Below, piece after piece: positions 26,846-36,402 of a stretch of 64,000 nucleotides of DNA. Source of the stretch: Methanosarcina barkeri str. Wiesmoor (GTDB lineage Archaea > Halobacteriota > Methanosarcinia > Methanosarcinales > Methanosarcinaceae); contig NZ_CP009526.1 in NCBI RefSeq assembly GCF_000969985.1, forward strand, positions 2,604,001 through 2,668,000, read 5' to 3'. Below the pieces are notes generated by a model. It did no database searches and had not been told where the DNA came from. It was given only the letters and a program-made list of their open reading frames with translations. Numbering within the stretch: position 1 is the first letter of the stretch; each line of letters begins with the position of its first letter. Made by a program: the position numbers and the translations under genes.

Positions 26846-27702
26846 GAGCCTATCCCAAAAGCTCATTTAATCTAATTATTGCTGCTATCATTAAAACTCC
26901 TAAATATGATGTCTCTTTAATTTCATATCTCGGAAATACTTTCTTGCATGACTCTATCCAACTAAAGAACCTTTCTACTATGCTTTTATTTTTGTATTCT
27001 TCCTTATCAACCTTTATTGGTCTTCCTCTCTTCTTTTTCTTCCGATTTCTTTTATTTACTGGTATATTGGACTTTATTCCTCTTCTCCTGTTATATTTTC
27101 TAATTTTAGCTGTATCATACATTGCATCAGCTGTTACTTTGGAAGGCCTGTTAACAGGCCTTCCTATAGGTCTTCTTATCTTGAAATTTTTAAGTGTAGG
27201 TATATAAAGTGTAGAACATTTTTATTTGCAGGAACAATGACAATCGAGAGAGGTAAGCCCTATAAATCTACTAAAACGCTTATTTTTATTCCTTTTATTT
27301 TTTTGTGACCATCGTAGCCGATATTCCCCCTTTTTTAGCCGGAATATCCTTTGTATCAGTAAAACAATGAGAAAGATCTATTTTCTTCAAATCGTAACCT
27401 TTGTTTAAAAGCTCATTAAAAATCTTCTGATAAATACCATGTTCACACAGATATAGATGAAATCTATGAACTGTTGACTTTGATCCATATTTCCTGGGAA
27501 CGTCTTTCCACGTACAACCTGTCATAACAACGTAAAAAATACCGTTCATTAACTTCCTCATATTTGCACGCGGCCTTCCTGTATGCGGTTTCTGCGGAGG
27601 AAGATAAGGTTCTATGGAGTTCCATAGAACGTCATCGATTTCACGGAGTGACATAAAGTCAAATTTATAATTTCAACATAATATTACTTTTGGGATAGGC
27701 TC
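26846..27702 (-). mobile_element. IS5-family element, inactivated
   Basis: Terminal inverted repeats gagcctatcccaaaa at 26846 and its complement ending 27702. About 857 bp, one transposase frame now in pieces. The same ends define the MITE at 54516-54645 and the relic ending near 25287. Confidence 0.85.
26850..27654 (-). pseudogene. IS5-family transposase, frameshifted
   Basis: The N-terminal piece (27654 down to about 27310) has the DUF4096-type start SIEPYLPPQKPHTGRPRANM and TGCTWKDVPRKYG, then the segment before the first catalytic Asp (IDLSHCFTDTKD). At the run aaaaaagggggaatatcgg one base is missing, so KGGxIGYDGHKK is lost from frame. A stop follows in VDL-stop-GLPLS. The C-terminal piece (27122-26850) holds KVTADAMYDTAKIRKYNRRR and the late SIVERFFSWIESCKKVFPRYE. 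At least two lesions. Confidence 0.85.
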
Positions 27703-28153
27703 TATTAATATTTTAGTATAAATCTTTTTATTGGTCACCGATTAAAAAATTTTCTTGCTGCGCTAATTCGAAAAAAGTGAAAAACGATAATAATTTTAGA
27801 GCGTGTCTTAAAATTAAGTTTGGTTCTATAATTGGGATAAAACACTTTGTTTTAAAATTGAAGGTATGGAAAAGATGTATATAAATACATGAAAAAATGG
27901 AAATCAGTAGATTCTGCTTTTTGCATATTAACTAATCCAAAAAATTGTTTTATTTTTTGAACTTTCTTTGAAAAAAGTTCTCAAGCATAAAAAATGAAAT
28001 ATGGACTTATTCCAGTAAATCTAATAGATAAGATATTTATCACATCGTCTCTATAAAAAAGTCTGTATATAGGTATCAAACTATAATATTTGTTTTTGTG
28101 AATGGATTAAAACTGATAAAGTTTGAACGCTTAGATAAAACAAAAATATTGAT
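27703..28153. other. AT-rich spacer
   Basis: No gene or repeat is seen. It holds the promoter region of the second sensor kinase. Confidence 0.4.
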
Positions 28154-30835
28154 GTGGATTTTGACTCTTTATCCATGCCAGAGAAGAATATGAAAAATGG
28201 TAGTATAGATCAGAAATCGCAGGGGGGCGAAGAGCTCTACAGGATGATATTCGATCATAGCATGGATGGTATTATCCTGACCGATCCAAGAGATGATGGG
28301 AAAATCCTATTAGCTAATCCAGCAGCTTGCCGTATGCTCGGATGGACGGAAGAAGAGCTTGTTGGCAAAGAATGCGATGAAATTTTAGATCTGCAAGAAC
28401 CGAAGCTATCAGTTTTATTGGATGAACGTCCTCACTCTGGATCAGCAAGAACTCAGCTTACTTACAGGCGCAAGGATGGAACTACATTCCTTGGAGAGGT
28501 AAGCACTGGTTTCTTTACGAATAGCAATGGGGAGCCTCGAACAGTCACTATCATCCGATATATCACTGAGCGAAAGAAAGCTGTAGAGGCACTGTTAGAG
28601 AGTGAAAGCCGATATAAGGCAATATTTGATAATAGTCTTGATGGCATTTTTGTTACAATTCCAGATGGGACTATTCTTGCAGCCAATCCAGCCGCTTGCC
28701 AAATGTTTGGGATGACAGAAGAGGAGCTTATCTTGGCTGGAAGAAACGGTACTGTGGATACATCTGATCCAAGGCTTAAGTCTGTCCTGGATGAAAGAGC
28801 CAGGAATGGCAGGTTTAAGGGAGAACTTAATCACAAACGGAAAGATGGTACTATCTTCCCAAGTGAGATATCGAGTACATTATTCAAAGATAAAAATGGC
28901 CTTACAAAAGTTGTCATGGTTATTAGGGATATCTCTGAGCGAAAGAAGGCTGAAAAGAAGTTGCGGGAAAGCGAGGAAAGACTACGCCTTTTGGGCGATA
29001 ACCTGCCAGACAGCGCAGTCTATCAATATGCCCACGAGCTCGACGGCAGTGTCCATTTCCTGTACTTCAGCGCAGGTATCGAGAAGCTCAACGGCGTCAA
29101 AGTATCAGATGTGCTTCGCGATCCGGGCACGCTACACCGGCAAATCCCACCTGATTATTTCGCACGACTCGTCGAAGCTGAGGCACGCAGTGCCCGCGAG
29201 CTGTCTGACTTTAATATGGAAACACCTATGCGGCTTCCCGATGGCCAGGTTAAGTGGATGCGATTGCATTCCCGTCCTCGCCGGCTGCCTGATGGCCGAA
29301 CGGTGTGGGATGGAGTGCAAACCGATATCACTGAGCTTAAACGGGTTGAGGAGATGCTGCGCGAGACTGAATTGAGCTGGAAGGTTGCTGAAGCTGTCGA
29401 GTCTGAACGGCAGCGACTCTTTGATGTGCTGGAAACACTGCCGGTAATGATATGCCTGTTAACACTTGACCATCACATTGCCTTTGCCAATCGCAGTTTC
29501 CGTGAAAAGTTCGGCGAGTCAGAAGGTCGGCACTGTTATGAACGTTGTTTTGGGAGTAACCAGCCTTGTGAGTTATGTGAATCGTACAAAGTGCTTGAAA
29601 CCGGTCAGTCCCATCAATGGGAAGTTACCACTCCAGAAGGAAGCGTGATTGATATCTACAGTTTTCCCTTTACTGATGTTGATGGTTCTCCCATGATCCT
29701 CAAGATGGACATTGACGTTACCGAGAGGAAACAAGCAGAAGAAAAACTTCGGGATAGTGAGGAAAAGTACCGAAATATCGTTGAGACAGCAAATGAAATT
29801 ATACTCATAACTGACAAAGAATCCATAATCACTTACGTTAACAAGAAAATGGTAGACATGCTCGGGTATACTTTGGAAGAATTTATAGGTAAACCAATAT
29901 GGAGCTTCATCAGTGAAGAATGTAAATCTGTTGTCAAAATGAACCTAGAAAAGAGGATGCGGGGAGTAAGTGAGAGTTATGAATTAAAATTAATACGTAA
30001 AGATGGCTCATCCCTTTGGACATTTCTAAATGCTAAACCTCTTTTTGATAAGGAAGGTAAGTATATAGGTGCTATGAGCATGCTAACCGATATTACCAAG
30101 CGAAAAGAAGCTGAAGAAGCTCTTAATATTATCGAAGCTGCCCGTAAAAAAGAGATCCATCACAGAATTAAGAACAACCTTCAGGTAATTTCTTCCCTTC
30201 TGGACCTCCAGGCTGAACAGTTCAGAAACCGGGAGAACATTAAGGATTCGGAAGTTCTGGAAGCCTTCAGGGAAAGCCAGGATAGAGTGGTATCCATGGC
30301 TCTTATCCATGAAGAATTATACAAAGGTGGAGGGCTTGAGACACTAAACTTTTCGCCGTATATTAGGGAGCTTGTTGAGAACCTTTTCCATACATACAGT
30401 CTTGGAGATATTGACATCAGCTTAAGCATGGATCTTGAAGAGAATGTTTTCTTTGATATGGATACTGCTGTCCCGTTAGGAATGATTGTTAATGAGCTTG
30501 TTTCCAATTCCTTCAAACATGCATTTATAGGAAGAGACAAAGGGGAAATTCGAATTGAACTTTACAGGGAAGAATCCACAGAATTTGAAAGTGAAAACTG
30601 TAAGAGCACCAACTTCATTCTAACCGTTTCAGACAACGGTGTAGGCATTCCTGACAATCTTAATATTGAAGATCTCGGTAGTCTTGGCATGCAACTGGTA
30701 GCTTCCCTTATCGATCAAATGAATGGTGAGCTTGAACTTAAAAGGAACAATGGCACAGAATTTACTATGAAATTTACAGTGACAGAAAAAGATAATCTGG
30801 CTCAAGTAGGCTTAAGCTCACAAGAAAGCAGATAA
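28154..30835 (+). CDS. Sensor histidine kinase: five PAS-HisKA_2-HATPase
   Basis: An 893-residue cytosolic kinase without visible membrane segments. PAS domains at about 30-145 (MIFDHSMDGIILTDP), 150-275 (AIFDNSLDGIFVTIP), 285-405 (with DNLPDSAVYQYAH), 420-535 (a Cys-rich variant: CYERCFGSNQPCELC) and 540-655 (NIVETANEIILITDK), then HisKA_2 with EIHHRIKNN (His669/670) and an HATPase with NELVSNSFKHAF and DNGVGIPDN. From the third PAS on it closely parallels the kinase at 10916-13318, except for the inserted fifth PAS. ATG 28154 is the first start; an ATG seven codons later is possible. A broken tRNA-Leu follows the stop. Confidence 0.9.
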   Translation: MDFDSLSMPEKNMKNGSIDQKSQGGEELYRMIFDHSMDGIILTDPRDDGKILLANPAACRMLGWTEEELVGKECDEILDLQEPKLSVLLDERPHSGSARTQLTYRRKDGTTFLGEVSTGFFTNSNGEPRTVTIIRYITERKKAVEALLESESRYKAIFDNSLDGIFVTIPDGTILAANPAACQMFGMTEEELILAGRNGTVDTSDPRLKSVLDERARNGRFKGELNHKRKDGTIFPSEISSTLFKDKNGLTKVVMVIRDISERKKAEKKLRESEERLRLLGDNLPDSAVYQYAHELDGSVHFLYFSAGIEKLNGVKVSDVLRDPGTLHRQIPPDYFARLVEAEARSARELSDFNMETPMRLPDGQVKWMRLHSRPRRLPDGRTVWDGVQTDITELKRVEEMLRETELSWKVAEAVESERQRLFDVLETLPVMICLLTLDHHIAFANRSFREKFGESEGRHCYERCFGSNQPCELCESYKVLETGQSHQWEVTTPEGSVIDIYSFPFTDVDGSPMILKMDIDVTERKQAEEKLRDSEEKYRNIVETANEIILITDKESIITYVNKKMVDMLGYTLEEFIGKPIWSFISEECKSVVKMNLEKRMRGVSESYELKLIRKDGSSLWTFLNAKPLFDKEGKYIGAMSMLTDITKRKEAEEALNIIEAARKKEIHHRIKNNLQVISSLLDLQAEQFRNRENIKDSEVLEAFRESQDRVVSMALIHEELYKGGGLETLNFSPYIRELVENLFHTYSLGDIDISLSMDLEENVFFDMDTAVPLGMIVNELVSNSFKHAFIGRDKGEIRIELYREESTEFESENCKSTNFILTVSDNGVGIPDNLNIEDLGSLGMQLVASLIDQMNGELELKRNNGTEFTMKFTVTEKDNLAQVGLSSQESR

Positions 30836-30840
30836 AAAAT

Positions 30841-30924
30841 TAGTGCTAGAGGTGCGATTCAAACGCACGAATTCCTGCGATACTGGACTCTGAACCTGGC
30901 AGGTTTGGCCTGGCTGGGCGAGCC
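30841..30924 (-). pseudogene. tRNA-Leu(CAG) lacking its 5' acceptor strand
   Basis: Minus strand: D-arm region cgcccagccaggccaaac, anticodon loop ttcagag (CAG, leucine), long variable arm (tatcgcaggaattc), T-arm gtgcg-tttgaat-cgcac with a perfect 5-bp stem, and acceptor 3' strand ctagcacta. The matching 5' acceptor strand (expected tagtgc-like) is absent, and the anticodon stem has two mismatches, so I call it a truncated copy. It directly follows the kinase stop, as at 13333 and 24738. Confidence 0.75.
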
Positions 30925-30982
30925 TTATACATTAATGTTTAGCCTTTGATAAAATATAGTTATATTTGCTAAACACTGAATC

Positions 30983-31177
30983 TTATCCATCTTGCCTACC
31001 TAAGTATTCGGTAAATCTTTTTTGATTAGTATCCGCCCAAAATTCATTTTCTTTTATGATTTCTGGAAATACAATTAATTCTTGTACTTGTCTTTTACCT
31101 AGCCAACAAACTTCTTTAATATAATGTTTATATAGTCCATTTCCTTGAATATTTTTTATTGACAAATTAAGAAACAT
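30983..31177 (-). other. Short unassigned open frame
   Basis: 64 codons containing YKHYIKEVCWLGKRQVQELI. No ribosome site, no family. Could be a gene remnant beside the IS256 element. Confidence 0.2.
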
Positions 31178-31257
31178 GATGAGAATAAAATCACTATTAA
31201 TACATCCTTAGTTTGACAGTTTGATTTTTATGCTGAAAGATTGTTTTTATATCCGTT

Positions 31258-32518
31258 GGCAGTGTGCCTAATCTTCTGTAAATTTTACTCTATACCCCTA
31301 TTCTTCTTTTTTGATTACTGCTCCATTACTATATACCTGTTTCCTGTAATCCATTCGTCATTTATATCAATAAGTATTGAGACTACCAGTCTCAATACTG
31401 ATTCCTGGTTCGGAAATGCTCCCACAACTCTGCTTCTTCTTTTTATTTCCTTGTTAGTTCTCTCCATCATATTTGTTGTCTTTATTCTTCTCCAATGACT
31501 CTGTAGAAACTGCATGTAGTTCATTACATCATACTGAAAATGTTCAGTGTGTCAGCTGCACTTTTATATCCCATATTATCCAGTTCCCTTATCAAATCCT
31601 GTACCTTCTGACGGTCTACCAATGCTTCTTTTATTTTCTCTGATACTTCTTTCTGTTTCTTTTTTGGAACCTTTTTAGAACTTGTCTTATCAGATGAACG
31701 TGACACATCTGCCAGCTTGATCCAATAAAGGATTCTCTAACTGCTTTTTGTATTCCTTTATGGCCATCAGAAACAACTAACTTTACACCTCTTAACCCTC
31801 ATTCTTTAAGGTCTTCGAATAGATCTTCCCGGAATAGAGAGTCTTCACTGTCTGCCAATCTTACTCCAAGAATCTCACGTAAACCGTCATCTCTGATTCC
31901 AGCAACTACAAAAAGAGCTTTATTTTCATAATGGAGTCCATCTCTTACTTTAAGATAAGTCGCATCAACAAAAAGGTAAGGAATTTCATGTTCTATTGGC
32001 TTTGAGAGAAATTCTTCAACTTTCTCATCAAGGTCTTTAGTAATTCTAGAAACAGAAGAAGCTGAGATTCTCTCTACTCCTAAAGCAGTCATGACCTTTT
32101 CCACCCGTCGGGTGTAAACACCTTGAAGGTAAGATTCCGCTACAGCAGCTAATATGGACTTTTCAACCCGGAATACTTTTCAAATACCTGAGTGTCAAAG
32201 GGAAATTCACGGAATTAGGGCTTTAACAATTCAAATTCTCCATATTTGGTAAGGAGAGTGCGGGTTTGTAGCCATTTCTACTGGCTTTTTGTGAATCAGT
32301 ACGCTCATAACGTTGTGCACAAGATTGGAGGAGGGCTTCCTCCTCCATAACAAGACTTAAAAACCAGGTAATTAGCTGACGAATTCCATCTTCCTGATCG
32401 ACAAGGTAATCTTTTATGAATGGGAATAGATTAACCATTGACTCTGCTTCCTATTTTTTGTGATGAAGAAAAAGGATACAGAGTCAATCATAATTTACAG
32501 AAATTTCGCTACACTGCC
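31258..32518 (-). mobile_element. IS256 (Mutator)-family element, dead
   Basis: Imperfect terminal repeats: ggcagtgtgcctaatcttct at the left, and at the right the complement of ggcagtgtagcgaaatttct. About 1.26 kb. It abuts the interrupted TauE/SafE remnant at 32519. Confidence 0.8.
31315..32438 (-). pseudogene. IS256-family (Mutator) transposase, multiply broken
   Basis: Pieces in order from the 5' end: 32438-32223 (N-terminal region, LITWFLSLVMEEEAL, SRNGYKP), 32104-31799 (core with FVDATYLKVRD and VVAGIRDDGLREILGV, holding the first catalytic Asp), 31706-31524, and 31524-31315 (C-terminal NMMERTNKEIKRRSRVVGAF with the late Glu). They lie in different frames and the region between 32105 and 32222 has lost sense. 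Confidence 0.88.
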
Positions 32519-32865
32519 TTGGAGTTGCTGGCGGTGAGTTGATAATACCAACAATAATTTTGCTATATGGTATTGATATTAAGTTAGCAGGTAGCTTGAG
32601 TTTATGCATTAGCCTTCCTACAGTATTAATTGGAATTATGAAATATAGACAAAGAGGAGAATTAAAAATTGTAAAAAACAATTTAAGCTTTGTGCTTTGT
32701 ATGGCAATTGGTTCTGTGCTTGGAGCATTCATAGGTAGTAGGATACTTATTGGAATTGGAGCAGGTACATTACAGATAATTTTAGGGGTAATTTTGTTGA
32801 TTTCTGCAATTAAAATATTTAAAAATAAAAGAGATATTATTAATTCAGCAACTAATTCCCAATGA
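32519..32865 (+). pseudogene. TauE/SafE-family membrane protein, 3' half only
   Basis: The frame opens at the IS256 edge with LGVAGGELIIPTIILLYG, continues LAGSLSLCISLPTVLIGIMK, and ends with IGAGTLQIILGVILLISAIK. These are the second-half helices and the G-G-(E/F)-x-x-x-P signature of TauE/SafE anion exporters. The N-terminal half is missing, so it is a truncated gene disrupted at the IS256 insertion. Confidence 0.75.
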
Positions 32866-33000
32866 TTAATCTTAAAAGGAACGAATTTCAGATTCAAAAA
32901 GGTCTTTTTCGATCATACCCTTCGGCGCTCTCTTCTCTGCTAGGTTAATAGTTGTTCTTATTTCTATTTGGATTTTTTTGAGTTTCCATATTCCGTTCCT

Positions 33001-33954
33001 TTAAGCTCTGCCAGTTTCGTTTTTTCTTCCATTTCTCGCATCCAAGGCTTCTGAATTTCTTTTTTTTATAGGCTCTATTTTTTCTTTGCTTTCGGGTTTA
33101 CTTTCTATCTTGTTCTTTGTCATTTGTTCTTTGTCATGAACCCAAAATTCTTCTTTTTCCATGAATTCCTTTTTCCAGATTGGAGCTTCGGCTTTTATAC
33201 GCTCTTATGACTTCGTTGAGGGCTGGAAAGAGTTCCTTCCTGTGACCAGATGTAATAACGATGTAGACTATATCTTCTCCGGCTTTCATGACATCCGTTT
33301 TGTGATGAAGAATCACTTAGAGGATTCCTTCTTTTTCTTGATATCTTCCCTTATTTTGTCTAGAATTTTTGAGGTTTCAGGTTCATATTTCTCAAATTCG
33401 AGATTGATTGTCTTCTCGTCGTCAGCAAGTTCGCGGACAATATCTGTAAAAGTGCCTATTGCGCCAGATTTCTTGATTGCAGGATTTTTTAGGGCTTTCT
33501 TTATAAGGGCTTCGAGAGTGTAGTGGTCAGGCTGAGAGAGAGTAATTCCTACGAGAGAAGCTGTAAGTTCTTCACACAAGTCAAGTTTTTCTGGCATTCT
33601 GAAAACTATATTTGAGACGCCTTGAAGGTCTCCAAGCACAATTTTGGGCAAATTACTGTTTTTGAATCCTTCCACTAAAGCAAAATCAAATCCCTGGTAG
33701 CAAAGCATATCAAGAGCATCCTCGAGACCACAGTTCCTTGAGAAGCTGACAAGCTCTGTACCTGTTATACCTATTACCGTGTCAGCTCCTGCATCAAAGT
33801 GCTTTCCAGTGTCCGTTTCTGCAGGATTGAGGCGCGGTTCTCCCATATGCTTTACAGTACCTACTGTCCCGACCTCGGAGAGCTTTTGGACAAGAGTTGT
33901 TACAAGTGTGGTCTTGCCCGATTTTTTATGCCCAACAATTGAAATGACTTTCAT
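33001..33954 (-). pseudogene. mobB: MobB-MoaE fusion with decayed MoaE part
   Basis: The first part (33954-33313) encodes an intact MobB-like GTPase: P-loop GHKKSGKTTL, then DTGKHFDAGAD and LVEGFKNSNLPKI. It acts in linking nucleotides to molybdopterin. After about residue 165 the sequence turns into the start of MoaE (GAIGTFTDIVREL, INLEFEKYEPETSKIL), the large subunit of molybdopterin synthase. The frame ends at TGA after KKESSK, and the MoaE continues in another frame as HHKTDVMKAGEDIVYIVITS then HRKELFPALNEVIRAYK. A second 1-nt lesion in a run of A near 33180 separates the PIWKKEFMEKEEFW motif, which resumes to a TAA at 33001. MobB may still be made. The divergent moeA supports a cofactor role. 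ATG at 33954 fits the P-loop spacing. Confidence 0.8.
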
Positions 33955-34191
33955 AAAAGGCGATATGAACTTTCCGGTATAAGTAAGAGTTGACAACTTT
34001 TATCTATTCTTGAGTCTTCTACATGCCTAATTTCTCTGCGACTTATTTCCAATATGTGTGAATTAAAGTTCAACTATACAAGACATTGATTTCGATTGAA
34101 AGATGAATTTTCCTACAAATTCAGTATTAGTTATTCAATAAAAATATAAAAAATCACTAAATTTTTCATATACAGATGAGATCACAGTCTT

Positions 34192-34227
34192 GCCTCCACT
34201 TTCCGGAGGCTGATTTTTGAAGGAGGT
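34192..34227 (+). promoter_or_regulatory. Leader hairpin next to the moeA ribosome site
   Basis: gcctcc (34192-34197) pairs with ggaggc (34205-34210) around an actttcc loop. The ribosome site aggaggt (34221-34227) follows and could compete for the same gcctcc strand, so the leader could switch between two pairings. Regulation is inferred. Confidence 0.5.
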
Positions 34228-34232
34228 AAAAA

Positions 34233-35426
34233 ATGGGAAGAATATTCAAAGAACAAACTTCTGTGGATGAGGCTCTGAAACTTTTTCTTGAGAATATTTC
34301 TCCTCTAAGAAAAACAGAGGAGATTTCTCTCGAAGTCTGCATAGACAGGATACTGGCAGAGACTGTAGTTTCAGAACGGAATGTACCTCATTACCGCCGT
34401 GCTGCTATGGATGGATATGCTGTGCAGGCTTCAGACACTCTGGGTGCCTCTACTACAAATTCTATTTTTATGAAACTTTCCAATTACGTCGAAGAAGGAG
34501 TTACAAAATGGGTACATACAGGGGCTGTAATGCCGGTTGAAGCCGATGCAGTCGTAGTTGTAGAGGATACGGTCACTGTAGGTGATACTGTTGAGGTCAG
34601 AGCCCAGGTATATCCAAACAAGAATGTGGCCCAGGTTGGAGAGGACATAAAAGTAGGAGATCTTCTTTTTGAGGAGGGGCATCTTCTTCGTCCGTGTGAT
34701 GCAGCTGTGCTTGCATCTATAGGCTTTGAAAGAGTAAAAGTTTTCCGAAAACCTATTGTTGCAGTTATTCCCACAGGAAATGAGCTGGTAAGCCGTGAAA
34801 AGGTCGAGGATATTCCACCTTCTGGAATGGTGCTTGAAACTAACGGGCTGATGGTTTCTCTATATGTGGAAAAATGGGGAGGAATTCCTCGATACACGAG
34901 GATAGTTCCTGATGATAAGGAAAGTATAAAAAAAGCGATAGAAGAAAATCTGGATGCAGATATGATCCTTTTTTCTGGTGGAACCTCTGTAGGGAAAAGG
35001 GATTATACCACAGAAGTTGTAGCATCAATGGGAAAGTTACTTGTCCACGGTATTGCAGTCAGTCCTGGAAAACCCACAGCTCTTGGTACCATAGGTAAGA
35101 TTCCTGTGGTCTGCCTTCCAGGATATCCTGTTGCCGAAGTTGTAGCTCTCTATTTATTTGTTCACCCAGGAATCCGAAGACTTGCATCAATTCCAGACTT
35201 TCCTAAACTTCCTCTCAAAAAAACTCTCGCGACAAAAATAAGCTCAAAAATAGGATATGTCAATTTTATCCGTGTAATTTTTGAAGGCGATAGAGTACGA
35301 CCCTTAACTGGAGCCAAAGCTGGTGTTCTGAGTTCGGTTTCAAAAGCCGATGGTTTTGTGCTGGTGCCCCAAAACGTGGAAGGATATGAAGAAGGAGAAG
35401 AAGTAGATGTCTTCTTAATTGAATAA
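34233..35426 (+). CDS. moeA: Molybdopterin molybdenumtransferase MoeA
   Basis: A 397-residue MoeA, which inserts molybdate (or tungstate) into adenylated molybdopterin. Typical blocks: N-terminal VPHYRRAAMDGYAVQASDT, the domain-III site PIVAVIPTGNELV, LFSGGTSVGKRDYT, and PGKPTALGTIG followed by VCLPGYPVAEVVALYLFV. Domain IV ends with PLTGAKAGVLSSVSKADGF. ATG 34233 has a near-perfect aggaggt six bases upstream. It is transcribed divergently from the mobB-moaE gene, sharing a promoter region (33955-34190). Moco/tungstopterin in methanogens serves formylmethanofuran dehydrogenase. Confidence 0.93.
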   Translation: MGRIFKEQTSVDEALKLFLENISPLRKTEEISLEVCIDRILAETVVSERNVPHYRRAAMDGYAVQASDTLGASTTNSIFMKLSNYVEEGVTKWVHTGAVMPVEADAVVVVEDTVTVGDTVEVRAQVYPNKNVAQVGEDIKVGDLLFEEGHLLRPCDAAVLASIGFERVKVFRKPIVAVIPTGNELVSREKVEDIPPSGMVLETNGLMVSLYVEKWGGIPRYTRIVPDDKESIKKAIEENLDADMILFSGGTSVGKRDYTTEVVASMGKLLVHGIAVSPGKPTALGTIGKIPVVCLPGYPVAEVVALYLFVHPGIRRLASIPDFPKLPLKKTLATKISSKIGYVNFIRVIFEGDRVRPLTGAKAGVLSSVSKADGFVLVPQNVEGYEEGEEVDVFLIE

Positions 35427-35603
35427 GAGTCTGTATTTATTACAATGTTGGCCTTTTTCCGGAAATGGCTTTGTGTTCAGTCTATCATTTCCGGTATTAA
35501 AATTTGAATATGAGCAGGTTATTTATGCATATTTCCTTTTAGCTTTTCGCAAACCTGCTCACTAAAAGGAACATGTAGCTAATACAGCACCAGTTTATAT
35601 TTT

Positions 35604-36121
35604 TCAAGTCACGTCATGTGTCATAATACTTCTTCGTATCCACATATCGAGATTTATCTTGCCCTTGCACGTGGCTTCAATTATCTTGCCCTTAACTTCA
35701 TCCATGTTGGCAATTTTGGTTATCACCTTTGAATCAACTTCCACTTTTATTTCTGTAATTTCCCTAATCAGCACAAAAGCCCACTTCAAAGTGGACTTTT
35801 GAGTTTGCTTTTTAACCTGATCAGGTATTGTTTTCCCTGTTTCCTTTAGCCTTTTTCTTAGTTTCCATTCCACTACCGAGTAAACCATTAGAATTAAGAT
35901 CATTACCATTGATAAAGCTTCAATTCTTTGAGGTTTCTTCAAATAAACTTCTGAAACCCTGAAGCTCTTATCTTTAATGAACCTGAACTCTTATTCCATT
36001 TTACTCTGGTTTTTGTGGTGATCCAGCATCTTTTCAGCATTAAGATTAATGTCGTTGCTTTTAATACAATAGAATGAGCTAATTTGTGCTGCACAAGCTT
36101 GGGCAGCACTTCATCAATCAC
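35604..36121 (-). pseudogene. IS1634-family transposase remnant
   Basis: The C-terminal frame (35942-35604) reads KKPQRIEALSMVMILILMVY, paralogous to the same region of the 1942-3552 transposase. The upstream frame (36121-35939) keeps DEVLPKLVQHKLAHSIVLKA, the N-terminal part, then joins QNKSSGSLKIRASGFQKFI-like sequence in a wrong frame. The middle is deleted. An independent, more diverged relative. Confidence 0.8.
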
Positions 36122-36402
36122 TTTTCCAATTTCAGAAAGAAAACTCTGAAATTAAATGAAAAGCAGAAAATAAGCCGAAAAAGAGAAAATAATTAGAGAA
36201 TATGCAGAAAAAATTCCGAAAATAGATATAAAAGCTGTAAAAACGCTCTTCCGTAAAAATACATAAAAAACAATATATACGAGCGGTTCCTTTCCTAAAT
36301 GAATTCTGGCATAGAATAATTGAAAATGATTAAATTATATCTGTTTGTCAGATTTCAGCTTTTCAGATTATTTTCAGGAAATTGATAGAAAAAAGGATTC
36401 AA
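36122..36402. other. Spacer upstream of ncsA
   Basis: No gene seen; AT-rich, with a possible TATA-like taaattatat around 36332. Confidence 0.4.

Noticed and set aside
27703-28153. Possible small gene between IS5 and the second kinase
   Set aside because: All frames are short and AT-rich with no ribosome site; nothing recognisable.
30841-30924. Functional tRNA-Leu gene
   Set aside because: The 5' acceptor strand is absent and the anticodon stem has two mismatches, so it is a truncated copy.
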